Shown here: piece by piece, positions 1-7,720 of the stretch | How positions within the stretch are numbered: the first letter of the stretch is position 1 | Layout of the letters: each line of letters opens with the position of its first letter | Source of the DNA: Fimousia sp045616445 | GTDB taxonomy: Bacteria; Bacillota; Clostridia; Lachnospirales; Lachnospiraceae | Length of the DNA stretch: 36,768 nt | Direction of reading: 5' to 3' | NCBI GenBank assembly: GCA_045616445.1 | Contig: JAZLGR010000029.1 | Coordinates: forward strand, 1 to 36,768 | The notes under the pieces: model-generated | What the model was told of the DNA's origin: nothing | What the model saw: the letters and a program-made list of their open reading frames with translations, nothing else | The model's database searches: none | Made by a program: the position numbers and the translations under genes

Positions 1-163
1 ACACTCTGGCTATTCATCCCTTGTTATTACTGTTGTTTAGGTTGTTTCTAAACGTCCGTTGCATCTTTTACTAAAGATACTGAAAATCTCATTAGAATTT
101 TCAAGGATCTGTGATTGTTTAGTTTTCAATGTTCGTTGCTGCCTTATATGCGACAGCTCATTC
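1..163 (-). other. 5' leader of a ribosomal RNA operon reading off the left edge
   Basis: Read on the minus strand, the DNA downstream of the P2 promoter contains GAACATTGAAAACTAAACAA (positions 116-135), which resembles the leader upstream of 16S rRNA in many Firmicutes, and a second similar stretch, GATCCTTGAAAATT, near 97-110. No protein frame looks real here, and the start of 16S rRNA itself is not inside the window. I infer that the 16S gene lies just beyond the left end. The boxA-like reading of the two TTGAAAA stretches is tentative. Confidence 0.7.
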
Positions 164-192
164 ATTCTATCAAATCTTTTAAAGCTTGTCAA
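164..192 (-). promoter_or_regulatory. rRNA operon promoter P2
   Basis: Minus strand: -35 TTGACA (187-192), 17-bp spacer, -10 TAGAAT (164-169). An A/T-rich tract directly upstream (about 193-216) looks like an UP element. It is the promoter nearest the leader. Confidence 0.85.
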
Positions 193-238
193 GAACTTTT
201 TAAATTTATTTTTTGTTGTTTCGTTCACAACAGAAATT

Positions 239-267
239 ATGTTATCACGACTCTTTGTAACTGTCAA
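239..267 (-). promoter_or_regulatory. rRNA operon promoter P1
   Basis: Minus strand: -35 TTGACA (262-267), 17-bp spacer, -10 TAACAT (239-244; GATAAC at 241-246 with a shorter spacer is an alternative). It is preceded by an A-rich tract and the sequence AGTCCTTGACA, similar to AGTTCTTGACA at P2, so the promoter modules look duplicated. Confidence 0.75.
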
Positions 268-355
268 GGACTTTTTTCAACTTCTCAGGTTGTTATCCAG
301 CTGACCAACAAGTGTCTTATATGTTGTTTCTGTCATCTTCGCGACAACGAATGTT

Positions 356-384
356 ATATTATCATGTCATCTATCCCTTGTCAA
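356..384 (-). promoter_or_regulatory. distal rRNA operon promoter
   Basis: Minus strand: -35 TTGACA (379-384), 17-bp spacer, -10 TAATAT (356-361; GATAAT with a 15-bp spacer is an alternative). A long A-rich stretch at 388-412 could be an UP element. It is divergent from the luxS promoter, with about 40 bp between their -35 boxes. Confidence 0.7.
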
Positions 385-422
385 CCGCTTTTTTCATTTT
401 TTTATTTTTCATTCCACAGACA

Positions 423-451
423 TTGTAAAAGGCCTCTTCTCTCTATATAAT
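423..451 (+). promoter_or_regulatory. luxS promoter
   Basis: -35 TTGTAA (423-428), 17-bp spacer, perfect -10 TATAAT (446-451). Transcription would begin around 458, giving a short leader with no room for a riboswitch. The ribosome binding site GGAGGA is at 478-483. Confidence 0.8.
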
Positions 452-489
452 GAATAGTAATCAACATCAATCTATATGGAGGAATTATT

Positions 490-969
490 ATGAAGAAAAT
501 TGCAAGTTTTACTGTGAACCATCTTGATCTGCTTCCCGGCATCTATGTTTCCAGAAAAGACTATGTTGGCGAAGAAGTATTAACCACTTTTGATCTTCGT
601 CTGACTGCACCAAATAAAGAACCTGTTATGAACACTGCCGAAATCCATACCATCGAACATTTGGCAGCTACTTATTTGAGAAATGATCAGGAATGGGCTG
701 ACAAAGTCATCTACTTTGGACCGATGGGCTGTCGTACAGGATTTTATCTGATCCTTGCCGGCGACCTTGCATCCGGTGATATCCTTCCCCTTGTTACAAA
801 GACATTTGAATTCATCAGAGATTTCAATGATGAGGTTCCTGGCGCAAGTCCTAGGGACTGCGGAAACTATCTGGATATGAACCTGCCAATGGCAAACTGG
901 GTTGCTGATCGTTATTTATCCAAGACACTCTACGTTGCTACTGAAGCCAACTTAACTTATCCGGAGTAG
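490..969 (+). CDS. luxS: S-ribosylhomocysteine lyase (LuxS)
   Basis: LuxS splits S-ribosylhomocysteine into homocysteine and DPD, the precursor of autoinducer-2; it recycles the by-product of SAM-dependent methylation in the cytoplasm. The 159-residue protein has the usual family length. It shows the zinc motif HTIEH (His53, Glu56, His57), the catalytic cysteine in MGCRTGFY (Cys81) and the third zinc ligand in RDCGNYLDMNL (Cys124), so all catalytic residues are present. The ATG at 490 follows GGAGGA by 6 nt. It is a single-gene unit with its own promoter, transcribed divergently from the neighbouring rRNA operon, and it ends at a hairpin terminator at 1043-1077. No pfs or methionine-cycle gene lies beside it. 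Confidence 0.97.
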   Translation: MKKIASFTVNHLDLLPGIYVSRKDYVGEEVLTTFDLRLTAPNKEPVMNTAEIHTIEHLAATYLRNDQEWADKVIYFGPMGCRTGFYLILAGDLASGDILPLVTKTFEFIRDFNDEVPGASPRDCGNYLDMNLPMANWVADRYLSKTLYVATEANLTYPE

Positions 970-1002
970 TATCTACAGAATAATATTTGTAGAATCATAT
1001 CT

Positions 1003-1132
1003 GTAGAATCATATTCACAGACATCATACCGAATCAAAAATCAAGCCCGCCGCATATCAAATCGCGACGGGCTTTTCTATTCTTATTGATTTTCTATTCT
1101 TATTGATTTTCTATCTCTATTGATTTTCTATC
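1003..1132. repeat. short tandem repeats around the luxS / ABC-F 3' ends
   Basis: A 17-bp unit, TTTTCTATTCTTATTGA, occurs at 1073-1089 and 1090-1106 exactly, at 1107-1123 with two changes, and partly at 1124-1132. The array starts in the T-tract of the luxS terminator and runs through the stop codon into the last codons of the ABC-F gene. Just before it, GTAGAATCATAT is repeated at 989-1000 and 1003-1014. Both look like slippage or unequal-crossover duplications. Confidence 0.8.
1043..1077. terminator. intrinsic terminator between luxS and the ABC-F gene
   Basis: Stem AAGCCCGCCGC / GCGACGGGCTT with one mismatch and a loop of about 10 nt, followed by TTTTC on the plus strand. On the minus strand the stem is followed by GATTTTTGATT, so it may serve both convergent genes. 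Confidence 0.8.
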
Positions 1133-2889
1133 TTTTCTGCAAGCTCATTGAGATATTCCCAGCGTTCCATCTTATGCTCCAACTGCGCTTCTAATTCTTC
1201 TTTTTCTGCAGTCAGCTGGTTCAGCTTGACAAAGTCTGTTGCCACCTTAAGAATCTGATCTTCCACCTCTTCAATACGAAGCTCGATCTTTTCGATGTCT
1301 TCATCGATGGTTTCATATTCTTTTTGTTCCGCATAGGTGAATTTTAGCTTACGGTCACGGTTTTTGCGGTAGTCTTCCCGTGCTTCCTTCTTCTTGGCCT
1401 TTGTGACGGTAACATTGACCACTGGGGTCACCTTCTCTAAATATTCGGTGTAACCGCCTTCATACTGGCGTACAAGGCCATTGCCCTCAAATGCGAAGAT
1501 ACGGTCGCAGATGCGGTCAAGGAAGTAGCGGTCGTGGGATACTGTGATGACAATGCCCTGAAAACGATCCAGATAGTCCTCTAGAATGGTCAGAGTTGCA
1601 ATATCTAAATCGTTGGTCGGTTCATCTAAGATCAGAACATTCGGTGCCTCCATAAGAATCTTCAGCAGATAGAGACGGCGCTGTTCTCCACCGGATAACT
1701 TACCGATCGGTGCATATTGCATACTTGGAATAAAGAGAAAGCGTTCCAACATCTTAGAAGCAGAAATTCTGCCTTCAGGCGTCAGAATATACTCTGCTGT
1801 ATCCTTGATGTAGTCGATGACACGCTCATCCTTCTTCATCCCTTCACTTTCCTGGGTGAAATAGCCAATTCGGATGGTCTCCCCGATCTCCACATAGCCT
1901 GTATCCGGACGCAAGCGCTGATTGATGATCTGAAGCAAAGTTGTCTTGCCGCAGCCGTTCGGCCCAATGATACCGATGCGCTCATTCTTTAATACGATAT
2001 AATCGAAATCTCGAATCAACGTTTTGTCGCCATACCCCTTGGACACACGATTGATCTCGATGGTCTTGCGGCCCATGCGGGTAGAAACGGAGGACATCTC
2101 CACAGTTGCCTCCTCCTTTGGAGCAGACTGGTTCTTCAGTGCCTCCAAACGGTCTAAGCGGGCATTCTGCTTGGTTCCACGGCCACGCACCCCACGTTTG
2201 GCCCATTCAAGCTCCACGCGCAGGATACTCTGACGCTTGCGTTCGGTGGCAAGCTCCATCTCTTCGCGCTGTGCCTTCAGTTCCAAAAAGCCAGAATAGT
2301 TGGTTTCGTAGGTATATAATGTGGCATCATCGATTTCCACGATTTTGTTGGTGACACGGTCCAAGAAATATCTGTCATGGGTTACCATTACAAGTACCCC
2401 ACGGAAGTTGTTGAGATATTCTTCTAACCATTTTGCCATCTCATTGTCAATGTGGTTGGTCGGTTCATCTAAAACAAGAATATCGGTGGAATTCACTAAA
2501 ATCTTAGCCAGGGCAGCGCGCTTCTTCTGCCCGCCGGAAAGGTGATCAGTATATTCATCATAATTGGGAAGCCCCAGCTTTGTGAGAATAGACTTTGCTT
2601 CTCCTTCTTTGTCAAAAGATCCGTCCATCACATAGGATAAGATGGACTCACGCTTATTAAATTCCGGATTCTGTGGCAGATAAGAGATGGTAGTATTATT
2701 CGCCATGACAACCTGGCCGGAATCTGTCTCCTCAAGACCTGCAATGATCTTGAGCAGAGTCGATTTGCCAGTGCCATTGATGCCGATAATTCCAACCTTA
2801 TCGCCTTCATTTAAACCTAATGTAATATCACGAAAAAGGATACGGTCACCGTATCCTTTTGTCGCCTGCTGTACTGTCAATATATTCAT
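1117..2889 (-). CDS. ABC-F family ATPase, Uup/YfmR-like
   Basis: Soluble twin-cassette ATPase of the ABC-F group, which acts on ribosomes rather than on membranes. The first nucleotide-binding domain has Walker A GINGTGKST (36-44), signature LSGGQ (117-121) and DEPTNHID (141-148). The second has GPNGCGKTT (309-317), LSGGE (398-402) and DEPTNDLD (422-429). Between them lies a charged, helical linker of about 80 residues (P-site tRNA interaction motif region, roughly 195-270). The last 100 residues are a Lys/Glu-rich coiled coil, as in Uup and YfmR. There are no membrane segments; the length of 590 residues suits the group. It is last in a run from 5639, 20 bp after exonuclease III. Its final codons lie in a 17-bp tandem repeat. 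Which ABC-F subfamily it belongs to, and whether it confers antibiotic resistance, cannot be settled by eye; a housekeeping translation factor is more likely. Confidence 0.9.
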   Translation of the reverse strand: MNILTVQQATKGYGDRILFRDITLGLNEGDKVGIIGINGTGKSTLLKIIAGLEETDSGQVVMANNTTISYLPQNPEFNKRESILSYVMDGSFDKEGEAKSILTKLGLPNYDEYTDHLSGGQKKRAALAKILVNSTDILVLDEPTNHIDNEMAKWLEEYLNNFRGVLVMVTHDRYFLDRVTNKIVEIDDATLYTYETNYSGFLELKAQREEMELATERKRQSILRVELEWAKRGVRGRGTKQNARLDRLEALKNQSAPKEEATVEMSSVSTRMGRKTIEINRVSKGYGDKTLIRDFDYIVLKNERIGIIGPNGCGKTTLLQIINQRLRPDTGYVEIGETIRIGYFTQESEGMKKDERVIDYIKDTAEYILTPEGRISASKMLERFLFIPSMQYAPIGKLSGGEQRRLYLLKILMEAPNVLILDEPTNDLDIATLTILEDYLDRFQGIVITVSHDRYFLDRICDRIFAFEGNGLVRQYEGGYTEYLEKVTPVVNVTVTKAKKKEAREDYRKNRDRKLKFTYAEQKEYETIDEDIEKIELRIEEVEDQILKVATDFVKLNQLTAEKEELEAQLEHKMERWEYLNELAEKIENQ

Positions 2890-2909
2890 AAATGTCTCCA
2901 GTCAGTCAA

Positions 2910-3665
2910 TTATTCAATAATCAGAGATACCGGGCAATGATCAGAGCCCAGAATATCTGTGTGGATCATACTTTCTGCAAGTCGATCTTCCAGGGCATCG
3001 GAAACGACGAAATAGTCGATACGCCACCCCGCATTCTTCTCTCTTGCCTTAAATCGATAGCTCCACCAGCTGTATACTCCTTCCGCATCCGGATAGAAAT
3101 AACGGAAGCTATCGATAAAGCCTGCGTCTAAAAGTTCTGTGAATTTTGCTCGTTCTTCATCTGAAAAGCCTGCATTCTTACGGTTGGTCTTCGGATTCTT
3201 CAGGTCAATCTCCTGATGTGCCACATTCAGGTCGCCACAGAGGATAACCGGTTTGTTCTCCTCTAACTTCTTTAAGTATGCACGGAAATCATCCTCCCAT
3301 GTCATACGATAAGGAAGTCGCTTAAGCTCTGTCTGAGAGTTTGGCGTATAGCAGGTTACCACATAATATTCTTCATATTCCAATGTGATCACTCTGCCTT
3401 CATGATCATGCTCATCAATTCCCATGCCGTAGGCAACGGAAAGTGGTTCTTCCCTTGTAAATATTGCAGTGCCGGAATAGCCCTTTTTATCAGCATAATT
3501 CCAGTACTCATAATAGTCCGGAAGATCCACCTCGATCTGTCCTTCCTGAAGCTTAGTCTCCTGAAGACAGAAGATGTCGGCATCAAGTTCACGGAAGGAA
3601 TCCATAAATCCTTTTTTCACACAGGCACGAAGCCCATTCACATTCCAGGATACTAACTTTCTCAT
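2910..3665 (-). CDS. xth: exodeoxyribonuclease III / AP endonuclease
   Basis: Member of the endonuclease/exonuclease/phosphatase family that nicks DNA 5' of abasic sites and removes 3' blocking groups in base-excision repair. The 251-residue protein starts with KLVSWNVNGLRA, typical of ExoIII/APE1. It carries the metal ligand Glu36 in LQETKLQ, Tyr106 in TCYTPNS, Asp145 and Asn147 in GDLNVAH, and the terminal Asp242-His243 pair in GSDHCPVSL, so the active site is complete. It lies 18 bp after the esterase and 20 bp before the ABC-F gene, in the same presumed transcript. Endonuclease IV, the other AP endonuclease, is encoded at 25028-25933. Confidence 0.95.
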   Translation of the reverse strand: MRKLVSWNVNGLRACVKKGFMDSFRELDADIFCLQETKLQEGQIEVDLPDYYEYWNYADKKGYSGTAIFTREEPLSVAYGMGIDEHDHEGRVITLEYEEYYVVTCYTPNSQTELKRLPYRMTWEDDFRAYLKKLEENKPVILCGDLNVAHQEIDLKNPKTNRKNAGFSDEERAKFTELLDAGFIDSFRYFYPDAEGVYSWWSYRFKAREKNAGWRIDYFVVSDALEDRLAESMIHTDILGSDHCPVSLIIE

Positions 3666-3683
3666 AAGTTACTTCCCTTCTTC

Positions 3684-4430
3684 CTAGAGCATCTTGTCTA
3701 AAAAGTAGCCTAATTCCACTTTCCACCATGGCCAGTCATGGTTTACATCAAATCCCCAGTAATCAAACCATACAGGGATTCCCTTTTCTGCACATACAGT
3801 GTCTAAATCACGTGTACTTGCAAGACATTCTTCATCCCATGCGCCCTGTCCCACAACGATGACACACTGACCCTGTCTGTAAAGGTCCATGTAAAAATGG
3901 TCATATGGCAAATTCTTCAGATAAAGTGTTGGAGAGTTGTTATATGTATTGGAATCACCATAACCAGGGTTTTCGGTGAGTAACCATTTTGTCTCATATA
4001 CGCCACTCTGAGCAAGACATTTGTCGAAGAGGTCCGGACGGCGGAAGTATACATTGGCTGCATGGTAAGCACCCATGGAACAGCCTGTAACCATGGCTTT
4101 CATGCCACTGCCATTGATCTCCATCATTCTTGGATACACTTCATCTGTGATGTAATGAATCCACTGTTCATGCATATACATGCGATGTCCAAGATCCCCA
4201 CCCTTGTTGTCAAATGTTTCGCCATCTAAACTGTCAATGGAGAAAACCTGAACTTCTCCAGCTTCGATACGGCCTGCATATGGTTCGATCATACCAAATC
4301 CTTCATAATCAAAGAACTTTCCATTCTGAGATGGAAGCACTAAGACAGGCTTGCCGGCATGTCCATACACTTTAAATTCCATATCTCTCTGAAGACAGTG
4401 GCTCCATTCTTTATAATACTGTGTCTGCAT
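3684..4430 (-). CDS. alpha/beta-hydrolase, putative esterase family
   Basis: A 248-residue hydrolase of the esterase D / antigen 85-like type (Pfam putative esterase). The nucleophile elbow is GCSMGAYHA (Ser118). Likely partners of the triad are Asp199 in GQGAWDEE and His231 in DVNHDWPWW, the usual spacing for the fold. There is no signal peptide, so it should act in the cytoplasm. It starts 18 bp after the ATP-grasp gene, which suggests one transcript and a linked function: one enzyme may build an acyl or peptide bond and the other hydrolyse an ester or thioester. The substrate is unknown, and nothing in the sequence fixes it. Confidence 0.8.
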   Translation of the reverse strand: MQTQYYKEWSHCLQRDMEFKVYGHAGKPVLVLPSQNGKFFDYEGFGMIEPYAGRIEAGEVQVFSIDSLDGETFDNKGGDLGHRMYMHEQWIHYITDEVYPRMMEINGSGMKAMVTGCSMGAYHAANVYFRRPDLFDKCLAQSGVYETKWLLTENPGYGDSNTYNNSPTLYLKNLPYDHFYMDLYRQGQCVIVVGQGAWDEECLASTRDLDTVCAEKGIPVWFDYWGFDVNHDWPWWKVELGYFLDKML

Positions 4431-4448
4431 AAATATTAAGTCTCCTAG

Positions 4449-5639
4449 TTATTTTTTAGCGCCCATGTATTCAATACATTCGAATAATTCATCTAATGTA
4501 TAGTGTTTTGTTAAGTACATGTAATCGCCCATACCGGAAGCAAGAACTGCTGGTAATTCTTCATACATCCAGAGTTTATGTCCGTATTTTTCCATGATTT
4601 CTTCATGGCTGTGTAAGTAGGAATTTTCTTTTCTTCTACCTACGGATAAGCAGTTGGAGATGTCACGGTTTTCTGGTAAGTTGATACCGTCGAAGCATAC
4701 CATATCTGCCCATAATTTATAGATATCTAAGCTGTTTGCAAAGTTGATCATATCAGGTGTGAAACCGCCACATGGTCTCATATTAACTTCAAGACCTACG
4801 ATAGCTCCAACATCGCCAAGACCAGCTTTTGCTTCTTTTAAGCGGAAGAATTCAAAGTGTACAAGACGGCTCTTAACGCCAAATGCTTTCACTGTTCTTC
4901 TACCAGCATCTGCTAAATCATCTGCACAGCGGTCATAGATGTAGAAGTATACGTCACCCTTTTCATTAACAGCGTCAACGATGGAGATTGTTGTGATGTT
5001 ACCTGTTTCAAACATGATTTCACCCTTGCTGTTTACGAGTGCATCGTAAGAGCAAACTTCACCATTTACGAATTCTTCCATGATGTACTGTACTGGTGGA
5101 AGATCTGCGTAGAAAGCGTTGAAGTCATCATCATTCTTGATTTTGAATGTGTTGCTTGCACCTACACCGTTATCTGGTTTAACGATAACTGGGTAGCCAA
5201 CTTCTTCGATGAACTTCTTACCTTCTTCATATGTGGAAACAAGATGATATTTTGCACATGGAACACCAGCTTTGTGGTAGTTTGCTTTCATCTTGGATTT
5301 GAATTTTACAACATCCATATCTTCGATGTGAGGACCTGTGGATACGTTAAAGTCAGAACGTAATTTTGCATCCTGTTCTAACCAGTATTCGTTGTTGGAT
5401 TCGATCCAGTCGATCTTGCCGTATTTGAATGCAAAGAAAGCTACTGCTCTGTACATTTCATCGTAGTTTTCCATGCTGTTAACTTTGTAGTATTCTGTTA
5501 AAGATTCTTTCAGATCCCATGGAAGAGAATCATAATCAGCATCGCCGATACCTAATACATTCGCACCATTATTCTTTAACTGTCTACAGAATTTCCAATA
5601 GTTTGTTGGAAAATGTGGTGATGTAAAAATAAAATTCAT
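4449..5639 (-). CDS. ATP-grasp domain carboxylate-amine ligase-like protein
   Basis: A 396-residue ATP-grasp protein. The N-terminal third (from MNFIFTSPHFPTNYWKF) is a Rossmann-like pre-ATP domain. The middle has the ATP-grasp core: KFKSKMKANYHKAGVPCAKY, then GYPVIVKPDNGVGASNTF, the nucleotide-binding lysine and glycine-rich loop. YIMEEFVNGEVCSYD is the strand that grips the adenine, and GLEVNMRPCGGFTPDM carries the metal-binding Glu/Asn. Such enzymes form acyl phosphates and join them to amines, as in carbamoyl phosphate synthase-like ligases. It heads a four-gene run with a separate leader at 5640-5730. Its codon use (frequent TTC/GTA on the sense strand) resembles that of the highly expressed genes nearby, suggesting good expression. 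The product made is unknown. Confidence 0.8.
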   Translation of the reverse strand: MNFIFTSPHFPTNYWKFCRQLKNNGANVLGIGDADYDSLPWDLKESLTEYYKVNSMENYDEMYRAVAFFAFKYGKIDWIESNNEYWLEQDAKLRSDFNVSTGPHIEDMDVVKFKSKMKANYHKAGVPCAKYHLVSTYEEGKKFIEEVGYPVIVKPDNGVGASNTFKIKNDDDFNAFYADLPPVQYIMEEFVNGEVCSYDALVNSKGEIMFETGNITTISIVDAVNEKGDVYFYIYDRCADDLADAGRRTVKAFGVKSRLVHFEFFRLKEAKAGLGDVGAIVGLEVNMRPCGGFTPDMINFANSLDIYKLWADMVCFDGINLPENRDISNCLSVGRRKENSYLHSHEEIMEKYGHKLWMYEELPAVLASGMGDYMYLTKHYTLDELFECIEYMGAKK

Positions 5640-5730
5640 AATATTCCTCTTTTCTTACTTATTATTCATATTTGTACATTATTAAACTACATATATAAAC
5701 AATTATACAACAGTTTTTTGCATAAAGAAA

Positions 5731-5751
5731 GAGAACAGATATACTGTTCTC
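5731..5751 (-). terminator. terminator of the ylxM-ffh-rpsP-khpA operon
   Basis: Perfect 8-bp inverted repeat GAGAACAG / CTGTTCTC with a 5-nt loop. On the minus strand it is followed by TTTCTTTATG and lies 20 bp after the khpA stop. The plus side is also T-rich, but no plus-strand gene ends here. Confidence 0.75.
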
Positions 5752-5772
5752 TGATTTCTTTTATTTTCATTA

Positions 5773-6000
5773 CTATAAGATTTCTACAGTAACTTTCTTT
5801 TTCCCTTTGGAAGATGCTGCTTTCACAACAGTACGGATTGCTTTCGCGATACGACCCTGTTTACCAATCACTTTACCCATGTCATCAGGAGCTACACGAA
5901 GCTCTACAAGGATTCCGTTATGGGTTTCCTTCTGTGTAACAACCACATCTTCAGGATGATCAACTAGAGATTTTGCAATCACTTCTACTAAGTCTTTCAA
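5773..6000 (-). CDS. khpA: KH-domain RNA-binding protein KhpA (YlqC)
   Basis: A 75-residue single KH domain. The RNA-binding GxxG loop is visible in GKVIGKQGR (46-49 GKQG). KhpA, with its partner KhpB/Jag, binds RNA and is linked to cell division and envelope control in other Firmicutes. The size matches the family, and the location directly behind rpsP is the conserved place for this gene. It starts 21 bp after the rpsP stop with GGAGGTG just upstream. The operon stops here at a hairpin; rimM, trmD and rplS, which often follow, are absent from this place. Confidence 0.9.
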   Translation of the reverse strand: MKDLVEVIAKSLVDHPEDVVVTQKETHNGILVELRVAPDDMGKVIGKQGRIAKAIRTVVKAASSKGKKKVTVEIL

Positions 6001-6021
6001 GACTTACACCTCCTCTAGTTC

Positions 6022-6267
6022 TTATTTTTCGATTCCAGCAACTTTTAATAATTTAGCAACTGTTTCTGTTGGCTGAGCACCGTTAGCTAACCATTTTTTA
6101 GCAGCTTCTTCATCGAATTTGATTACGCTAGGATCAACTGTTGGATCGTATGTACCGATTTCTTCGATGAATCTACCATCACGAGGAGCTCTTGCATCTG
6201 CTACTACTACTCTATAGAAAGGAGCTTTCTTCTGTCCCATTCTCTTTAATCTCATTTTAACTGCCAT
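6022..6267 (-). CDS. rpsP: 30S ribosomal protein S16
   Basis: The 81-residue protein opens with MAVKMRLKRMGQKKAPFYRV, the N-terminus typical of S16, and continues with VADARAPRDGRFIEEIGTYD and a C-terminal KKWLANGAQPTETV stretch. S16 binds 16S rRNA and helps assemble the 30S body. It lies between ffh and khpA, as in many Firmicutes. The stretch of 56 bp before it has a GGAGGT ribosome binding site and no clear separate promoter. Confidence 0.97.
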   Translation of the reverse strand: MAVKMRLKRMGQKKAPFYRVVVADARAPRDGRFIEEIGTYDPTVDPSVIKFDEEAAKKWLANGAQPTETVAKLLKVAGIEK

Positions 6268-6323
6268 TGTTGTTTACCTCCATTTGAAAATTCGTTTTCG
6301 TTATTGATTATATTTGATTTTAT

Positions 6324-7706
6324 TTAGAAAGGAAATTTAGGGAAGCCTCCGCCCAATCCTGGGAATCCGCCACCGAACATTCCTCTTCTACCTCTTCTGC
6401 CTTTTCCACCCATCATGCCAGACATCTGTTTCATCATCTTCTGTGTCTGTTCGAAGTTCTTACATAATTTGTTTACTTCCTGGATAGAAACGCCTGCGCC
6501 CTTCGCAATTCTACGCTTTCTGGAAGGATTGATGATCTTTGGATTACGTCTTTCTTCCTTTGTCATAGAATAGATGATAACTGCTGTCTGATCCATCAAG
6601 CCATCATCAAGCTCCTGGCCCTTTAATGCCTGTCCCATTCCTGGTAACATATTTAAGATGTCATTCAAACCACCCATCTTCTTGATCTGCTGCATCTGTT
6701 CTAAGTAGTCTTCAAAGTTGAATTCTGCTCTTCGCAGCTTATCCATGGTGTTTTCAGCATCTTCCTGAGTCATGGCATTCTCTGCTTTTTCAATCAGTGA
6801 AAGCACATCACCCATGCCGAGAATTCGGCTTGTCATTCGGTCTGGATAGAACTGCTGTAAATCTTCCAGCTTTTCACCCATACCAATGTATAAGATTGGT
6901 TTGCCAGTTACTGCTTTGATGGATAATGCGGCACCACCTCTGGTATCACCATCTAACTTTGTGATGATAACGCCGTCGATTCCAACCTGTTCATCGAATT
7001 CCTTGGCTACGTTAACTGCATCCTGACCAGTCATGGCATCAACTACCAGTACAGTCTGATAGATGTCAACGTTGTCCTTGATATTCTGTAACTCAACCAT
7101 CATTCGTTCATCTACATGGAGTCGACCAGCGGTATCGATGATCACCAAATTGTTGTGATCCTTTCTCGCTTTTTCCACTGCCTCTGTAGCAATCTGAACT
7201 GGATCCTGGCATCCTTCAATCGTGAATACAGGTACACCCTGTTTTTCACCATTCACCTGTAACTGCTTGATCGCAGCTGGACGGTACACGTCACAGGCAA
7301 CAAGTAAAGGTCTCTTACCTTTCTTCTTAAACTGTCCTGCAAGCTTTGCAGCAGTTGTTGTTTTACCTGCACCCTGAAGCCCTGCCATGAGGATGATTGT
7401 CATATCCGCACCCGGCTTCATCTTGATTTCCGTCATCTCGGAACCCATCAGGGTTTCCATCTCTTCTTTTACAATTTTGATTACCATCTGTGCAGGATTC
7501 AGACCGTTCAGCACTTCTTCACCTACGGCACGTTCCTGTACGGATTTCACAAACTGTTTTACTACGCGAAAGTTTACGTCGGCTTCTAAAAGAGCTCTCT
7601 TAACTTCCTTCATTGCTTCTTTTACATCAGCTTCAGTTAAACGGCCTTTTCCGCGTAAATTTTTAAATACATTTTGGAGTCTGTCTGATAAATTCTCAAA
7701 TGCCAT
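6324..7706 (-). CDS. ffh: signal recognition particle protein Ffh
   Basis: GTPase and protein subunit of the signal recognition particle, which binds signal sequences at the ribosome exit and delivers nascent membrane proteins to FtsY. The 460 residues show an N-terminal helical bundle (1-85), the P-loop GLQGAGKTT (109-117), DTAGRLHVDE, TKLDGDTRGGAAL and a methionine-rich M domain from about 300 (MQQIKKMGG, MLPGMG, MMKQMSGMMGG), which binds 4.5S RNA and signal peptides. The protein ends in a Gly/Phe/Arg-rich tail after GKGRRGRRG. It follows ylxM by 14 bp. The SRP RNA and ftsY are not in the window. Confidence 0.97.
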   Translation of the reverse strand: MAFENLSDRLQNVFKNLRGKGRLTEADVKEAMKEVKRALLEADVNFRVVKQFVKSVQERAVGEEVLNGLNPAQMVIKIVKEEMETLMGSEMTEIKMKPGADMTIILMAGLQGAGKTTTAAKLAGQFKKKGKRPLLVACDVYRPAAIKQLQVNGEKQGVPVFTIEGCQDPVQIATEAVEKARKDHNNLVIIDTAGRLHVDERMMVELQNIKDNVDIYQTVLVVDAMTGQDAVNVAKEFDEQVGIDGVIITKLDGDTRGGAALSIKAVTGKPILYIGMGEKLEDLQQFYPDRMTSRILGMGDVLSLIEKAENAMTQEDAENTMDKLRRAEFNFEDYLEQMQQIKKMGGLNDILNMLPGMGQALKGQELDDGLMDQTAVIIYSMTKEERRNPKIINPSRKRRIAKGAGVSIQEVNKLCKNFEQTQKMMKQMSGMMGGKGRRGRRGMFGGGFPGLGGGFPKFPF

Positions 7707-7720
7707 TGCACTTTCCCTCC

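Noticed and set aside
115..450. Open frame of 111 codons on the plus strand before luxS
   Set aside because: It crosses three good minus-strand promoters and the luxS -10 box, has no ribosome binding site, and its Cys/Phe-rich product looks like translated promoter DNA.
452..489. SAM-type riboswitch before luxS
   Set aside because: The promoter at 423-451 leaves a leader of about 32 nt with no stem-loop structure.
1117..2889. Antibiotic-resistance ABC-F (Msr/Vga/Lsa type)
   Set aside because: The C-terminal coiled coil and the interdomain linker look like Uup/YfmR housekeeping factors, and there is no antibiotic-type attenuation leader. Not excluded, but not supported.
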